Notes: generated by a model not told the origin, from the letters alone. A stretch of 11,952 nucleotides of DNA from PVC group bacterium (GCA_003567805.1 PWYP01000104.1:1-11952), one strand, 5' to 3'; positions 1 through 7,770 are shown, counted from the stretch's first letter. A program made the numbers and translations.

Positions 1-353
1 GAACATGCAAGACATGGCCTGAAGCAGCGATTATTAATATACTGGATCGCCGTGTTGCCGGGCTGGAGAAGGGAGCCTTTCCATATGTTTTATCGAAAAA
101 CATGTTACGTGATGCAACACAGCTCGCCGCGCTTGAGCTAGGTCCTTGCATTGCCGTCAATGCTGTGGCTCCTGGCCCTATTTTGCCTCCCCCCGGGGAA
201 GGTGAAGAATATTTAAAAGACCGAGCGGGGCCCATGGTTCTTGCGCAGCGACCGACGCCCAAAGATATCGCCAAGGCGGTGCTTTTTCTGCTCGAAGCAG
301 ACGGGGTCACCGGGCAAGTTCTTTTCGTAGATAGCGGGCAGCATTTGCTATGA
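1..353 (+). CDS. Short-chain dehydrogenase/reductase, pteridine-reductase-like, 3' part only
   Basis: This is the C-terminal 116 residues of an NAD(P)-dependent SDR; the reading frame (first whole codon at base 3) runs in from before the window, so the cofactor-binding half is not visible. The SDR catalytic pair is clear as Y-V-L-S-K (Tyr 28 and Lys 32 of the visible part), preceded by the beta strand AAIINILD and followed by the usual VNAVAPGPI segment and the closing TGQVLFVDSG strand. The PPPGEG stretch after the PG motif, and the folB neighbour 40 bases downstream, resemble the FolM/PTR1-type pteridine reductases, which reduce dihydropterins or dihydrofolate. The role in folate or pterin metabolism is an inference from style and context; a general SDR cannot be excluded. 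It ends in TGA at 351-353. Confidence 0.8.
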   Translation, partial: TCKTWPEAAIINILDRRVAGLEKGAFPYVLSKNMLRDATQLAALELGPCIAVNAVAPGPILPPPGEGEEYLKDRAGPMVLAQRPTPKDIAKAVLFLLEADGVTGQVLFVDSGQHLL

Positions 354-393
354 TTCATGATCGAATAACATTGGGTACATTCTGGAGGAACAC

Positions 394-753
394 ATGATGG
401 AAAGCATTTTTATTCGTGATTTGCGCGCGGTATGCATCATCGGAATCAATCCTCGTGAGCGGGTTGATCCCCAGGAAATCGTCATCAATATCCGGATGGA
501 TGCGAATTTGTCACGGGCCTGCAAGTCTGACGATATTGCTGATACGATTGACTACAAAGTTTTGAAGGATGAATTACTTACGTTCTGCAATCAAAGTGCA
601 TATTTTCTGATCGAACGGCTCGCTGATGAAATTGCGATGCGTGTATTGGCCTATTCAGCGCATGTGCATCATGTGGAAGTGACGGTGGATAAGCCTGGTG
701 CTTTGACCGGAGCCCGCAGTGTTGCGTTGCGTGTGGAGCGCACACGTGACTGA
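394..753 (+). CDS. folB: Dihydroneopterin aldolase
   Basis: A 119-residue protein of the FolB family, which converts 7,8-dihydroneopterin to 6-hydroxymethyl-dihydropterin plus glycolaldehyde in cytosolic folate synthesis. The family's key residues are all present: Glu22 in RERVDPQ, Tyr54 in TIDYKVL, Glu74 in FLIERLA and Lys100 in the VDKPGAL motif. The length is typical for the family. GGAGG at 384-388 precedes two adjacent ATG codons, at 394 (5-base spacing) and 397 (8-base spacing). Either could be used, and 397 would simply remove one Met. It sits 40 bases after the SDR gene and its last 8 bases overlap the likely GTG start of the Mur ligase, so the three are probably co-transcribed and the last two translationally coupled. 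The related epimerase or oxygenase activities of this fold cannot be ruled out. Confidence 0.9.
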   Translation: MMESIFIRDLRAVCIIGINPRERVDPQEIVINIRMDANLSRACKSDDIADTIDYKVLKDELLTFCNQSAYFLIERLADEIAMRVLAYSAHVHHVEVTVDKPGALTGARSVALRVERTRD

Positions 754-2053
754 AAAGCAACATGTCCATATTGTTGGGGCAGCAGGCAACGGCATGTGTG
801 CGGTCGCAGAAGTCAGCTTGGCTTGTGGGCATCATGTTACTGGCAGTGATAGATTGCACGACCGAAACAATCGGAATCCCGTCTTACAAACTCTCGCGCA
901 TGCTGGTTGTATATTGACGGCGCAAGATGGATCAGCTCTATCTGCTGACACGCAGGCAATGGTTGTGAGTACGGCGATCGAAGCAGATAATCCTGATATG
1001 CTCGCTGCCAAGAAACTTGGTGTCCCTACATATCACCGCGCGGAATGGCTTGCAAAACTGATTGGCAGACAGCCTGTATTGGGTGTCGCAGGAACGAGTG
1101 GAAAAAGTACTGTTACCGCTATGACAGGTTGGATATTGGCCGCCGCTGGAAAACAGCCATTTTTGGTTAATGGTGCGAGTGTATCAGCATGGGAATCAAG
1201 GCATCATACAGGCCATGTCTGTGTTGGTACGCGTGATCTATGGGTTGTAGAATTAGATGAAAGTGATCGTTCTTTGCTCCGTTTCTCACCACAGCACGCC
1301 GTAATTACGAACGAGTCTGTTGATCATTTTTCGGTGTCCGAAACAAGGGCCTTGTTTTCTGCGTTTGAACGTCAGGTATCAGGACGCTGCTTGAGGGGGC
1401 CTTGGATCACTGAGGACTATGCATGTACGCTAGATGGTTGCCACTTTGTTCATGATGGCACTTCCTATGCGCTACGCGTTATAGGGCAACATAATGCACA
1501 AAATGCTATTGCTGCCAGTGCTCTTTGTGCATGTGTTGGGGTATCCCCGCAAGAGTCAGCTCGTGCTTTACGAACATTTCCTGGCGTCAGGCGCCGGCTT
1601 GAAAAAGTTTCTGCATCCGGGAATCTTCATGTGTTTGATGACTATTCACACAATCCCGAGAAGATTGCTGCCGCTCTGGATGCGATAATGCCGCTGACAA
1701 ATCATCTTACGGTTGTTTGGCGTCCCCATGGATATGGTCCATTACGAAAAATGATGGGTGAGTTTGCATCTGTGTTTGCGCGCTTGGCAAACACATCGGG
1801 TGGTCAGCACCGGCTTTTGTTGTTACCGGTGTATGATGTTGGCGGAACGGCTGTGCGCGATGTGCAGTCTGGGGATTTGGCGGTGAAAGTTAGGGATGCG
1901 GGGGTCGAAACGCATTGTTTCGTCACATATGATGACGTTGTGTCGGATTGTGCCGACCGGCATGTTCAAGATAGGGATGCCGTGATCGTGATGGGGGCGA
2001 GAGATCCCGGTTTGTCTGGACTGGCCCGCGACATTGCTAAGCTGCACGAATAA
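746..2053 (+). CDS. Divergent MurC/Mpl-like Mur ligase, substrate unknown
   Basis: A 435-residue ATP-dependent amide ligase of the Mur family. Domain 1 (about 1-100) has the MurC/Mpl Rossmann start HIVGAAGNGM, which binds the UDP-sugar in those enzymes. Domain 2 has the P-loop GTSGKST (116-122), the Mg/ATP segment ELDESD (169-174), NESVDH (189-194) and GQHNAQN (247-253). Domain 3 (from about 280) has FPGVRRRLE, DDYSHNP (298-304) and a final VMGARDPG. The start chosen is GTG at 746: it has GGAG at 735-738 with 7-base spacing and overlaps the folB stop. An upstream GTG at 719 in the same frame would extend deep into folB. Genuine MurC usually reads GTHGKTT and YGHHP, so GTSGKST and YSHNP are departures. 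It may be a MurC or Mpl variant, or a paralogue with another substrate. It lies between folB and ovoA, 24 bases before ovoA. Confidence 0.8.
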   Translation: MTEKQHVHIVGAAGNGMCAVAEVSLACGHHVTGSDRLHDRNNRNPVLQTLAHAGCILTAQDGSALSADTQAMVVSTAIEADNPDMLAAKKLGVPTYHRAEWLAKLIGRQPVLGVAGTSGKSTVTAMTGWILAAAGKQPFLVNGASVSAWESRHHTGHVCVGTRDLWVVELDESDRSLLRFSPQHAVITNESVDHFSVSETRALFSAFERQVSGRCLRGPWITEDYACTLDGCHFVHDGTSYALRVIGQHNAQNAIAASALCACVGVSPQESARALRTFPGVRRRLEKVSASGNLHVFDDYSHNPEKIAAALDAIMPLTNHLTVVWRPHGYGPLRKMMGEFASVFARLANTSGGQHRLLLLPVYDVGGTAVRDVQSGDLAVKVRDAGVETHCFVTYDDVVSDCADRHVQDRDAVIVMGARDPGLSGLARDIAKLHE

Positions 2054-2077
2054 TCAACGTATGAGGAGGGTTGCATC

Positions 2078-4213
2078 ATGGAACGAGAGATTACATATCG
2101 CGACAAACGAATCAAAGTATCGAAAACCATTGATCTTCGCACAGGAGATCCTGAAGCGAAGCGTGCTGAAATATTACAGTATTTTCATGATACATTTGAT
2201 TTGGATGAGGCATTATTGGAGCTGCTGAAATCGGACGAGGCTTTTTATCAACGTGCGGATCCGCTCCGGCATCCCTTAATATTTTATTTTGGCCACACTG
2301 CCACTTTCTATAGCAACAAGCTTTATTTGGCTAAGATTCTCGATCAACGAATTCATGCACAGTATGAGTCGATGTTTGCGGTAGGGGTCGACGAAATGAG
2401 TTGGGATGACTTGGATGAATCTCATTACGAGTGGCCATCCGTAGCAGACGTTCAAAACTACCGTAATAAAGTTCGTGCTACAGTTGATCAATTGATTCGT
2501 ACAATGCCGCTGACCATGCCAATCGATTGGAGTGGTCCTTGGTGGGTGATTATAATGGGGATTGAACATGCTCGCATACATCTAGAAACATCATCCGTTT
2601 TGATCCGGCAGTTGCCTTTGGAACTGGTGCGTAAGCACCCTTTATGGGAACCATGTCATGACGACAATGGCGTTCCGGCCAACGAGCAGATTCAAGTTGC
2701 GGGCGGCACGGTGCTGCAAGGCAAAACACGGGAACATCGTTTATATGGGTGGGATAATGAATATGGCACTCTGAAGTCAGAAGTGTCTGATTTTACGGCT
2801 AGCAAATATCTTGTCAGCAATGGAGAATTCAAAGAGTTTGTTGAAGATCCCGAAGGCTATGAAAATCAGAAATGGTGGACAAATGAAGGTTGGAAGTGGC
2901 GCAGTTATCTGGATGCAAAGATGCCCCGTTTCTGGAAAAAAGCAGGAGATGCTTTCCATCTGCGTTTGGTGGATCGAGAAATTCCGATGCCTTGGAGCTG
3001 GCCGGTAGAAGTCAATTATCTAGAAGCTAAGGCCTTTTGCAACTGGAAGGCAGAACAGTCTGGCAAATCAATCCGATTACCAACAGAAGCGGAGTGGGTT
3101 CATTTGCGTAATTCGTACGTAACGGACGATCAACCGGATTGGACAGTAGCTCCCGGTAATATCAATCTCGAGCACTATGATTCCAGTTGTCCGGTAGACA
3201 CGTTTGCCTTTGGACCATTCTATGATGTGATCGGAAACGTTTGGCAATGGACGGAAACCCCGATTACGGGGTTTGAGGGGTTTGCCGTGCACCCGTATTA
3301 TGATGATTTTTCGACACCAACGTTTGATAGTCAGCACAATCTCATAAAAGGAGGCTCTTGGATTTCAACAGGGAATGAAGCTACACGAGACTCTCGTTAT
3401 GCATTTCGGCGTCACTTCTACCAACACGCCGGACTGCGCTATGTTGTTTCCGATACACCTGTAGAAGTAGATCCCGATACATACGAAACAGATCCGCTTA
3501 TTGCGATGTATTGCGATATGCACTATGGACCGGAACACTTTGATGTGCAGAACTTTCCTGCTACATTGGCACGCATTTGTCGCGAACATATGCGCGGGCG
3601 TAGGTGCGAGCATGCTCTCGATATGGGTTGTGCGACGGGACGCGCAAGCTTTGAACTTGCGCAATCCTTTACACGCGTTACGGGGCTAGACTTTTCCGCC
3701 AGGTTCATTCGTATCGGTGTAGAGATGAAACGTAGAGGCAGAATTCGCTATACGATTCGTGACGAGGGAGAACTCGAGTCCTTCCATGAAAAACGTCTTG
3801 AAGATCTAGGTTTGGATGCCACTGCAGATCGAGTCGAATTTTTCCAGGCAGACGCCTGTAACTTAAAGGACATATATCAAGACTATGACTTGGTTCTTGC
3901 AGCGAACTTGATTGACCGCCTTTATGCGCCGCGCAAGTTTCTCGAAGATATCGCATCGCGTATCCGTTCTGGTGGGTTGCTCGTTCTTGCATCACCGTAT
4001 TCCTGGGATGAGGAATTTACGCCAAAGGCAGAGTGGATTGGAGGAATTCGTGTGGCGGGTGAACCCTATTCAACATTGGAAGGATTAGAGGAAATTCTTG
4101 CGGATCAATTTGTCATGATTGATGATCCCTTGCAGGTGCCCTTTGTTATTCGCGAAACGGCACGCAAGCATCAGCACACGGTTAGCGAGGTGACCATCTG
4201 GGAAAAGCGTTAA
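2078..4213 (+). CDS. ovoA: Ovothiol A synthase: 5-histidylcysteine sulfoxide synthase fused to 4-mercaptohistidine methyltransferase
   Basis: A 711-residue trifunctional enzyme. OvoA is a mononuclear non-heme iron enzyme that joins cysteine and histidine oxidatively into 5-histidylcysteine sulfoxide; after C-S cleavage its methyltransferase part N-methylates the thiohistidine to give ovothiol A, a redox thiol. The DinB-like domain (about 35-180) carries the iron ligands: His73 in YFGHT, then His164 and His168 in the H-x3-H-x-E motif, with Glu170. The FGE-sulfatase-like domain (about 205-460) shows RLPTEAEW, GNVWQWTE, KGGSW and RRHFYQHAGLRYV. The SAM methyltransferase (about 475-711) shows LDMGCATG (514-521) and ends with IRETARKHQHTVSEVTIW, which is characteristic of the OvoA C-terminus. 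The full domain set makes EgtB less likely. AGGAGGG at 2064-2070 sets the ATG at 2078. It is the last gene of the + strand unit. Confidence 0.95.
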   Translation: MEREITYRDKRIKVSKTIDLRTGDPEAKRAEILQYFHDTFDLDEALLELLKSDEAFYQRADPLRHPLIFYFGHTATFYSNKLYLAKILDQRIHAQYESMFAVGVDEMSWDDLDESHYEWPSVADVQNYRNKVRATVDQLIRTMPLTMPIDWSGPWWVIIMGIEHARIHLETSSVLIRQLPLELVRKHPLWEPCHDDNGVPANEQIQVAGGTVLQGKTREHRLYGWDNEYGTLKSEVSDFTASKYLVSNGEFKEFVEDPEGYENQKWWTNEGWKWRSYLDAKMPRFWKKAGDAFHLRLVDREIPMPWSWPVEVNYLEAKAFCNWKAEQSGKSIRLPTEAEWVHLRNSYVTDDQPDWTVAPGNINLEHYDSSCPVDTFAFGPFYDVIGNVWQWTETPITGFEGFAVHPYYDDFSTPTFDSQHNLIKGGSWISTGNEATRDSRYAFRRHFYQHAGLRYVVSDTPVEVDPDTYETDPLIAMYCDMHYGPEHFDVQNFPATLARICREHMRGRRCEHALDMGCATGRASFELAQSFTRVTGLDFSARFIRIGVEMKRRGRIRYTIRDEGELESFHEKRLEDLGLDATADRVEFFQADACNLKDIYQDYDLVLAANLIDRLYAPRKFLEDIASRIRSGGLLVLASPYSWDEEFTPKAEWIGGIRVAGEPYSTLEGLEEILADQFVMIDDPLQVPFVIRETARKHQHTVSEVTIWEKR

Positions 4214-4216
4214 TTC

Positions 4217-5086
4217 CTACGCTGGCATGAGGACATTCAGGTACATCTCCCAGAGCATAGGTCCCCAATAGAGCCACGCGAGTGTCCCAAGTGAAAGGTA
4301 GGGTCCGAAGGGGATGCGGCTTTGCATTGCCTTTTTGCCTGTAAGGATAAGTAGAACACCGACGAGTGTGCCAGCAAAAGAGGCCACGATGATTGTAAAG
4401 AGCACAGCTGGCCATCCAAAGAATGCACCGATCGCTCCCATGAGTTTTACATCTCCGAATCCCATCGCTTCCTTTTTGAAGGCGAATTCACCCAGTACGG
4501 CGACGCTCCAGAGGCTGCCAAATCCAACGCTCAGCCCTATGAGGGATTGCAGGAAACCGCGCCACCAAATCGTTTCATCGTGTAGTTCCGGAACAAGTGT
4601 GCTGGCAAAGAGTCCGAGCACGATGCCTCCCAATGTCACCCGATCCGGAATGATCATATGGTCGAAGTCTACAAATGTGCCTAGAATAAGCCCCATGATG
4701 ACAAGCCAGTATACGGGTATGATCTGCAGACTTTCAACGGGAGCCAATGCGAACAGTCTTGGTTCACTAACGACATCAAATTTCAGCCAAGCAAGCAGAA
4801 ATAGGCAAGCAGTCAACAACTCTACCCCGAAATAACGTGGAGAAATCCTGTTTTTGCAATTTGCACATTGCCCACGTAAAGCCAGCCAGGAGAAAAGGGG
4901 GATGTTTTGATACCATTTGATTGGGCTGTCACAGGAAGGACAGTGGGAGCCGGGATGCACTACGGATTCTTCGCGTGGTATCCTGTAAATGCATACATTC
5001 AAAAAACTCCCGATACATGCACCCCAGCAAAAAGCCAGCGCGGCCATAAAGGTATACCATTGGTTTTCCGAAAATAAATTTATCAT
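4217..5086 (-). CDS. pilD: Prepilin peptidase / N-methyltransferase (type IV leader peptidase)
   Basis: A 289-residue inner-membrane aspartyl protease that cleaves the leader of type IV prepilins and type II secretion pseudopilins and methylates the new N-terminal residue. After a first membrane segment with GSFLNVCIYRIP, the cytoplasmic loop holds two CxxC pairs (Cys49/52 and Cys74/77), as in zinc-binding PilD-type bifunctional enzymes. The two aspartate motifs of the peptidase are present: DFDHMIIPD (140-148) and GFGD (209-212), the latter starting GFGDVKLMGAIGAF. Several further hydrophobic helices follow, and length is normal. The ATG lies 3 bases after the aroE stop and has no clear Shine-Dalgarno sequence, so it probably relies on translational coupling. 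It could serve pili, type II secretion or both; no pilin or assembly gene is in view. Confidence 0.93.
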   Translation of the reverse strand: MINLFSENQWYTFMAALAFCWGACIGSFLNVCIYRIPREESVVHPGSHCPSCDSPIKWYQNIPLFSWLALRGQCANCKNRISPRYFGVELLTACLFLLAWLKFDVVSEPRLFALAPVESLQIIPVYWLVIMGLILGTFVDFDHMIIPDRVTLGGIVLGLFASTLVPELHDETIWWRGFLQSLIGLSVGFGSLWSVAVLGEFAFKKEAMGFGDVKLMGAIGAFFGWPAVLFTIIVASFAGTLVGVLLILTGKKAMQSRIPFGPYLSLGTLAWLYWGPMLWEMYLNVLMPA

Positions 5087-5089
5087 AGG

Positions 5090-5965
5090 TTATGGTGTTT
5101 GTTGGGGATAAACAGCAGCTTCGAGAGCTTGGCGCATGGCCTCGATGTCAGCTTGCCTACCAGTCCATATTTCGAATGATTTTGCACCTTGGTGCAGCAG
5201 CATCCCCAAACCATTCGCCGTGCGTGCGCCCGCAGGCGCTGCCGCGTGCATGACGGCTGTTTCGGGATACATGTAAATCATGTCAAAAACCAATTGTTGG
5301 GGCCGAAATGCTTCGGGGGGCAGGGGGCTTGGATCCGTTGCTTTCATCCCCAGTGGACTTGCTTGGACCACCAAATCGGTATGTCGTGCAGTGTGTGCCC
5401 ATTCCGTCGGGTGTGGTCCCGCAAGTTTGACCTCGGTTCTGGGTGATAGCTTGGATAGCTCCTTTTGCAGTGCCTCCATTCTTCCCATATCAAGATCCGC
5501 CAGCACGATTTCTCGGGCGCCAGCAACGGCACAGGTGATGGCTACGGCACGCCCGGCACCACCACAGCCAAGCATGAAAATCCGCAAGTCAGCCGGATGT
5601 GTGTCAAAGGATTCGCGTAGTGCCAGCAGAAATCCATCACCATCCGTGCTATGACCGCAGATCCTCCCGTTCGGTAGGTATTGGACCGTGTTCACGGAGC
5701 CCGTGAGGCGAGCTGATTCCGCAATTTCGTCTACCCCTCGAAAGGCAACCTCTTTTAAGGGAACGGTTAGGTTTACTCCTTTGAAACCCAATTTTCCCAT
5801 AGAGCGTAACGCATCCATAAGGTGGTCAGGTGGCATATCAAAGGCTAGATAAAGAGCGTCCAGACCTAATGCCTGAAAGGATGCATTATGCATGATCGGG
5901 GATAGGGTGTGCCCTATGGGATGACCCAATACCGCAAAGACACTTGTCTGGGCGCTGATTTCCAT
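5090..5965 (-). CDS. aroE: Shikimate dehydrogenase
   Basis: A 291-residue NADP-dependent enzyme that reduces 3-dehydroshikimate to shikimate in aromatic amino acid synthesis. Visible signatures are the shikimate-binding LGHPIGHTLSPIMHN (13-27), the catalytic Lys71 in VNLTVPLKE, Asp108 in STDGDG, the NADP-binding loop LGCGGAGRA (132-140), and NGLGMLLHQGAKSFEIW near the C-terminus. The second substrate motif is usually NTDG, and here the Asn is Ser106. The start ATG has GGGGAG 8 bases upstream and lies 14 bases after the leuA stop, so it should be read on the leuA transcript. The SPLG and catalytic motifs favour true AroE over the quinate/shikimate paralogue YdiB, though the two cannot be separated with certainty by eye. 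Confidence 0.93.
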   Translation of the reverse strand: MEISAQTSVFAVLGHPIGHTLSPIMHNASFQALGLDALYLAFDMPPDHLMDALRSMGKLGFKGVNLTVPLKEVAFRGVDEIAESARLTGSVNTVQYLPNGRICGHSTDGDGFLLALRESFDTHPADLRIFMLGCGGAGRAVAITCAVAGAREIVLADLDMGRMEALQKELSKLSPRTEVKLAGPHPTEWAHTARHTDLVVQASPLGMKATDPSPLPPEAFRPQQLVFDMIYMYPETAVMHAAAPAGARTANGLGMLLHQGAKSFEIWTGRQADIEAMRQALEAAVYPQQTP

Positions 5966-5979
5966 GAAACATCTCCCCG

Positions 5980-7554
5980 TTATGGTGTTGGCTCAGTCGG
6001 GCGCTCTTCCTGTTCCCCCGAGCGCGGAAGCTGCTGTAAGGATGCCATCCGGTTAACGCAAGAAAGATAGGCGCGTGCTCCTGCCTCGACAATATCCGTG
6101 CATGCTGATTTTGCACTCAAAACAGGCCCTGCTTCGAATTGTACGCGAACACTGACCTCACCCATGGCGTCTTTGCCCGTGGTAATAGCTTGTAGTGCGA
6201 AATCCACTAGTGTCCCATGAATCCCCGTAATGCGATCGATGGTTTTCAAAGCAGCATCTACGGGACCATCCCCACAAGCAGCGTCTTGCAAAACCTCGTC
6301 GCCGCGTCGAATCCGAACCGTTGCTGTTGGCACCACATCCGTACCCGTCGATACTTGCAGGTGATCGAGTACATATACGCCTTCAGCATCTGTCATTTCC
6401 TGATGTGCAATCATGAGCAGATCGTCATCGTAGATCTGTTTTTTCTTATCTGCCAAGGCGATGAATCGGTCATAGGCTTTTTGGATCTCTTCCTCGCTTA
6501 AGATCAGTCCCATCTGATGCAAACGATGCTTGAAAGCATGTCTGCCAGAGTGTTTTCCCAGAACCAAGTCTGTATCCTCAATGCCGATTTCTTGCGGCCG
6601 CATAATCTCATAGGTTGAGCGCTCCTTGAGCATACCGTCCTGATGAATCCCGGATTCGTGGGCAAATGCATTAGCGCCAACAATAGCCTTGTTGCGCTGG
6701 ATGTTCATGCCCGTCAATTGGCTTACCAGACGACTGGTTTTATACAGCCGCTCGGTTTTGATGTCGGTATAGAGGCCCTTGAATTCATCCTTACGTATCT
6801 TGAGGGCCATAACAATTTCTTCCAGTGCGGCGTTTCCTGCCCGTTCCCCCAGACCATTGATGGTGCATTCAATGCCACGTGCTCCTGCCTGCACAGCAGC
6901 GAGGGAATTGGCCACAGCCAAGCCTAGATCATTGTGACAATGCACATGAATTCGGGCCAAGCCAATATTTGGCACGGTGTCATAGAGGCGTTTAATGACA
7001 TCCCCGAATTCGCTGGGGATCGAATATCCAACCGTATCGGGAATGTTTACGGTCGTTGCTCCTGCATCAATCGCGGCTTCGACCACTTGTGCTAGAAAAT
7101 CGGGCTCCGTACGCGATGCGTCTTCGGGGCTGAACTCAATGTCATCAACAAACGATTTAGCGAGTTTGATGGAGGCCGCTGCCTGCCGCAGAATCTCATC
7201 CTGCGCTTTCTTGAGTTTGAACTCTCGATGAATTTTCGATGTAGCCAGAAAGACATGAATGCGCGGTTTCTCAGCAGGCATGACTGCATCGGCGCAGCGC
7301 GTAATATCTTTCTCCATGCATCGCGCTAGCCCGGCAATCGTTGGTCCCTTGATTTGTTCGGCAATCGCTTTGACTGCAGCAAAATCATCAGGAGATGCAA
7401 TCGGAAAACCTGCTTCGATTATATCGACATGCAAAAGTGCCAACTGCCTGGCTACATCTAATTTCTCACGATGATTCATACTCGCCCCGGGGGATTGCTC
7501 CCCATCGCGCAGCGTCGTGTCGAAGATAAATACTTTATTTGGGTCAACTTGCAT
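5980..7554 (-). CDS. leuA: 2-isopropylmalate synthase
   Basis: A 524-residue enzyme that condenses acetyl-CoA with 2-oxoisovalerate, the committed step of leucine synthesis. The catalytic TIM barrel (about 6-275) opens with FDTTLRDGEQSPG and carries the metal ligands Asp17, His205 and His207 (VHCHNDLG) plus Asn241 (ERAGNAALEE). HESGIHQDG (299-307) and GKHSGRHA (333-340) belong to the linker region. The C-terminal LeuA allosteric domain (about 390-505, with VSTGTDVVPTA) is the leucine feedback site. The start is ATG at 7554, with AGAGGAAAA just upstream. The open frame extends further upstream to 7659, but that part is the attenuator hairpin and its U-tract, so it is not coding. Transcription is probably controlled by the leader described at 7616-7806. 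aroE and pilD follow directly. Confidence 0.96.
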   Translation of the reverse strand: MQVDPNKVFIFDTTLRDGEQSPGASMNHREKLDVARQLALLHVDIIEAGFPIASPDDFAAVKAIAEQIKGPTIAGLARCMEKDITRCADAVMPAEKPRIHVFLATSKIHREFKLKKAQDEILRQAAASIKLAKSFVDDIEFSPEDASRTEPDFLAQVVEAAIDAGATTVNIPDTVGYSIPSEFGDVIKRLYDTVPNIGLARIHVHCHNDLGLAVANSLAAVQAGARGIECTINGLGERAGNAALEEIVMALKIRKDEFKGLYTDIKTERLYKTSRLVSQLTGMNIQRNKAIVGANAFAHESGIHQDGMLKERSTYEIMRPQEIGIEDTDLVLGKHSGRHAFKHRLHQMGLILSEEEIQKAYDRFIALADKKKQIYDDDLLMIAHQEMTDAEGVYVLDHLQVSTGTDVVPTATVRIRRGDEVLQDAACGDGPVDAALKTIDRITGIHGTLVDFALQAITTGKDAMGEVSVRVQFEAGPVLSAKSACTDIVEAGARAYLSCVNRMASLQQLPRSGEQEERPTEPTP

Positions 7555-7622
7555 GATTGTTTTCCTCTTTTTAAATATATGATGTGTCTGGTTGTAGCGT
7601 AAACGTGCTGCAAATGGCAGGC

Positions 7623-7656
7623 AAAAAAAAACCTGCCGATAAGATTTCCCGGCAGG
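7623..7656 (-). terminator. Rho-independent terminator (attenuator) before leuA
   Basis: Reading the - strand, CCTGCCG (7656-7650) and CGGCAGG (7638-7632) make a 7-pair GC-rich stem with an 11-base loop, followed at once by nine U (7631-7623). This is a textbook intrinsic terminator, yet it lies about 70 bases in front of leuA rather than after a gene, and directly after a leucine-containing leader ORF. That position marks it as a conditional attenuator. Confidence 0.9.
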
Positions 7657-7711
7657 CACTTGTTACATCTGAGAGCAGCACAAGCCTTATCCCAGACAAA
7701 CGCCAGCCGGG
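7648..7711 (-). promoter_or_regulatory. leuL: Antiterminator pairing of the leu attenuator
   Basis: CCCGGCTGG at 7711-7703, inside codons 20-23 of the leader ORF, can pair with CCTGCCGGG at 7656-7648 in 8 of 9 positions with a single U-U mismatch. The second segment contains the whole 5' arm of the terminator, so the two structures exclude each other. Just upstream, CTACGA (7725-7720) and TCGTAG (7717-7712) form a small hairpin across leucine codons 16 and 18, abutting the first segment. A further CCTGCC at 7621-7616 can pair with the terminator's 3' arm after read-through. Pairings are read directly from sequence; their use in vivo is inferred. Confidence 0.75.
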
Positions 7712-7770
7712 CTACGAAGTCGTAGGCTCCCTAACGTTGTCTTTATAAGTGCTGTAATGTGCGTAAACAT
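7687..7770 (-). CDS. leuL: Leucine leader peptide
   Basis: A 27-codon ORF, ATG at 7770 and TAA at 7689-7687, translating to MFTHITALIKTTLGSLRLRS followed by PAGVCLG. Five codons are leucine (positions 8, 13, 16, 18 and 26: CTT, TTA, CTA, CTT, CTG), with three in a six-codon cluster immediately before the antiterminator segment. Its product would have no role beyond ribosome position: slow decoding of codons 13 or 16 leaves the antiterminator segment free, whereas a ribosome reaching the stop codon would partly cover it and let the terminator form. There is no Shine-Dalgarno sequence; only a run of T precedes the ATG. The likely transcription start lies at or within a base or two of the ATG, suggesting a leaderless message. 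Confidence 0.75.
   Translation of the reverse strand: MFTHITALIKTTLGSLRLRSPAGVCLG

Noticed and set aside
719..745. GTG at 719 as start of the Mur ligase
   Set aside because: It would overlap folB by 35 bases and add residues before the conserved HIVG start; GTG at 746 has GGAG with good spacing.
4314..4835. 173-codon + strand ORF opposite pilD
   Set aside because: It is antisense to a gene with clear catalytic motifs, has low-complexity Ser/Pro/Asn-rich translation, and no recognisable domain or ribosome binding site.
5280..5654. 124-codon + strand ORF opposite aroE
   Set aside because: Shadow of aroE on the other strand; composition resembles reverse-complement coding rather than a protein family.
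5087..5990. Identical ACACCATAAC at the ends of leuA and aroE
   Set aside because: Both encode Thr-Pro-stop at gene ends; a ten-base coincidence is more likely than a repeat element, and nothing else around them matches.
7555..7659. Upstream GTG-initiated extension of leuA by 35 residues
   Set aside because: The extension is the terminator hairpin, U-tract and leader RNA read as protein; the ATG at 7554 has a good ribosome binding site and gives the normal LeuA N-terminus.
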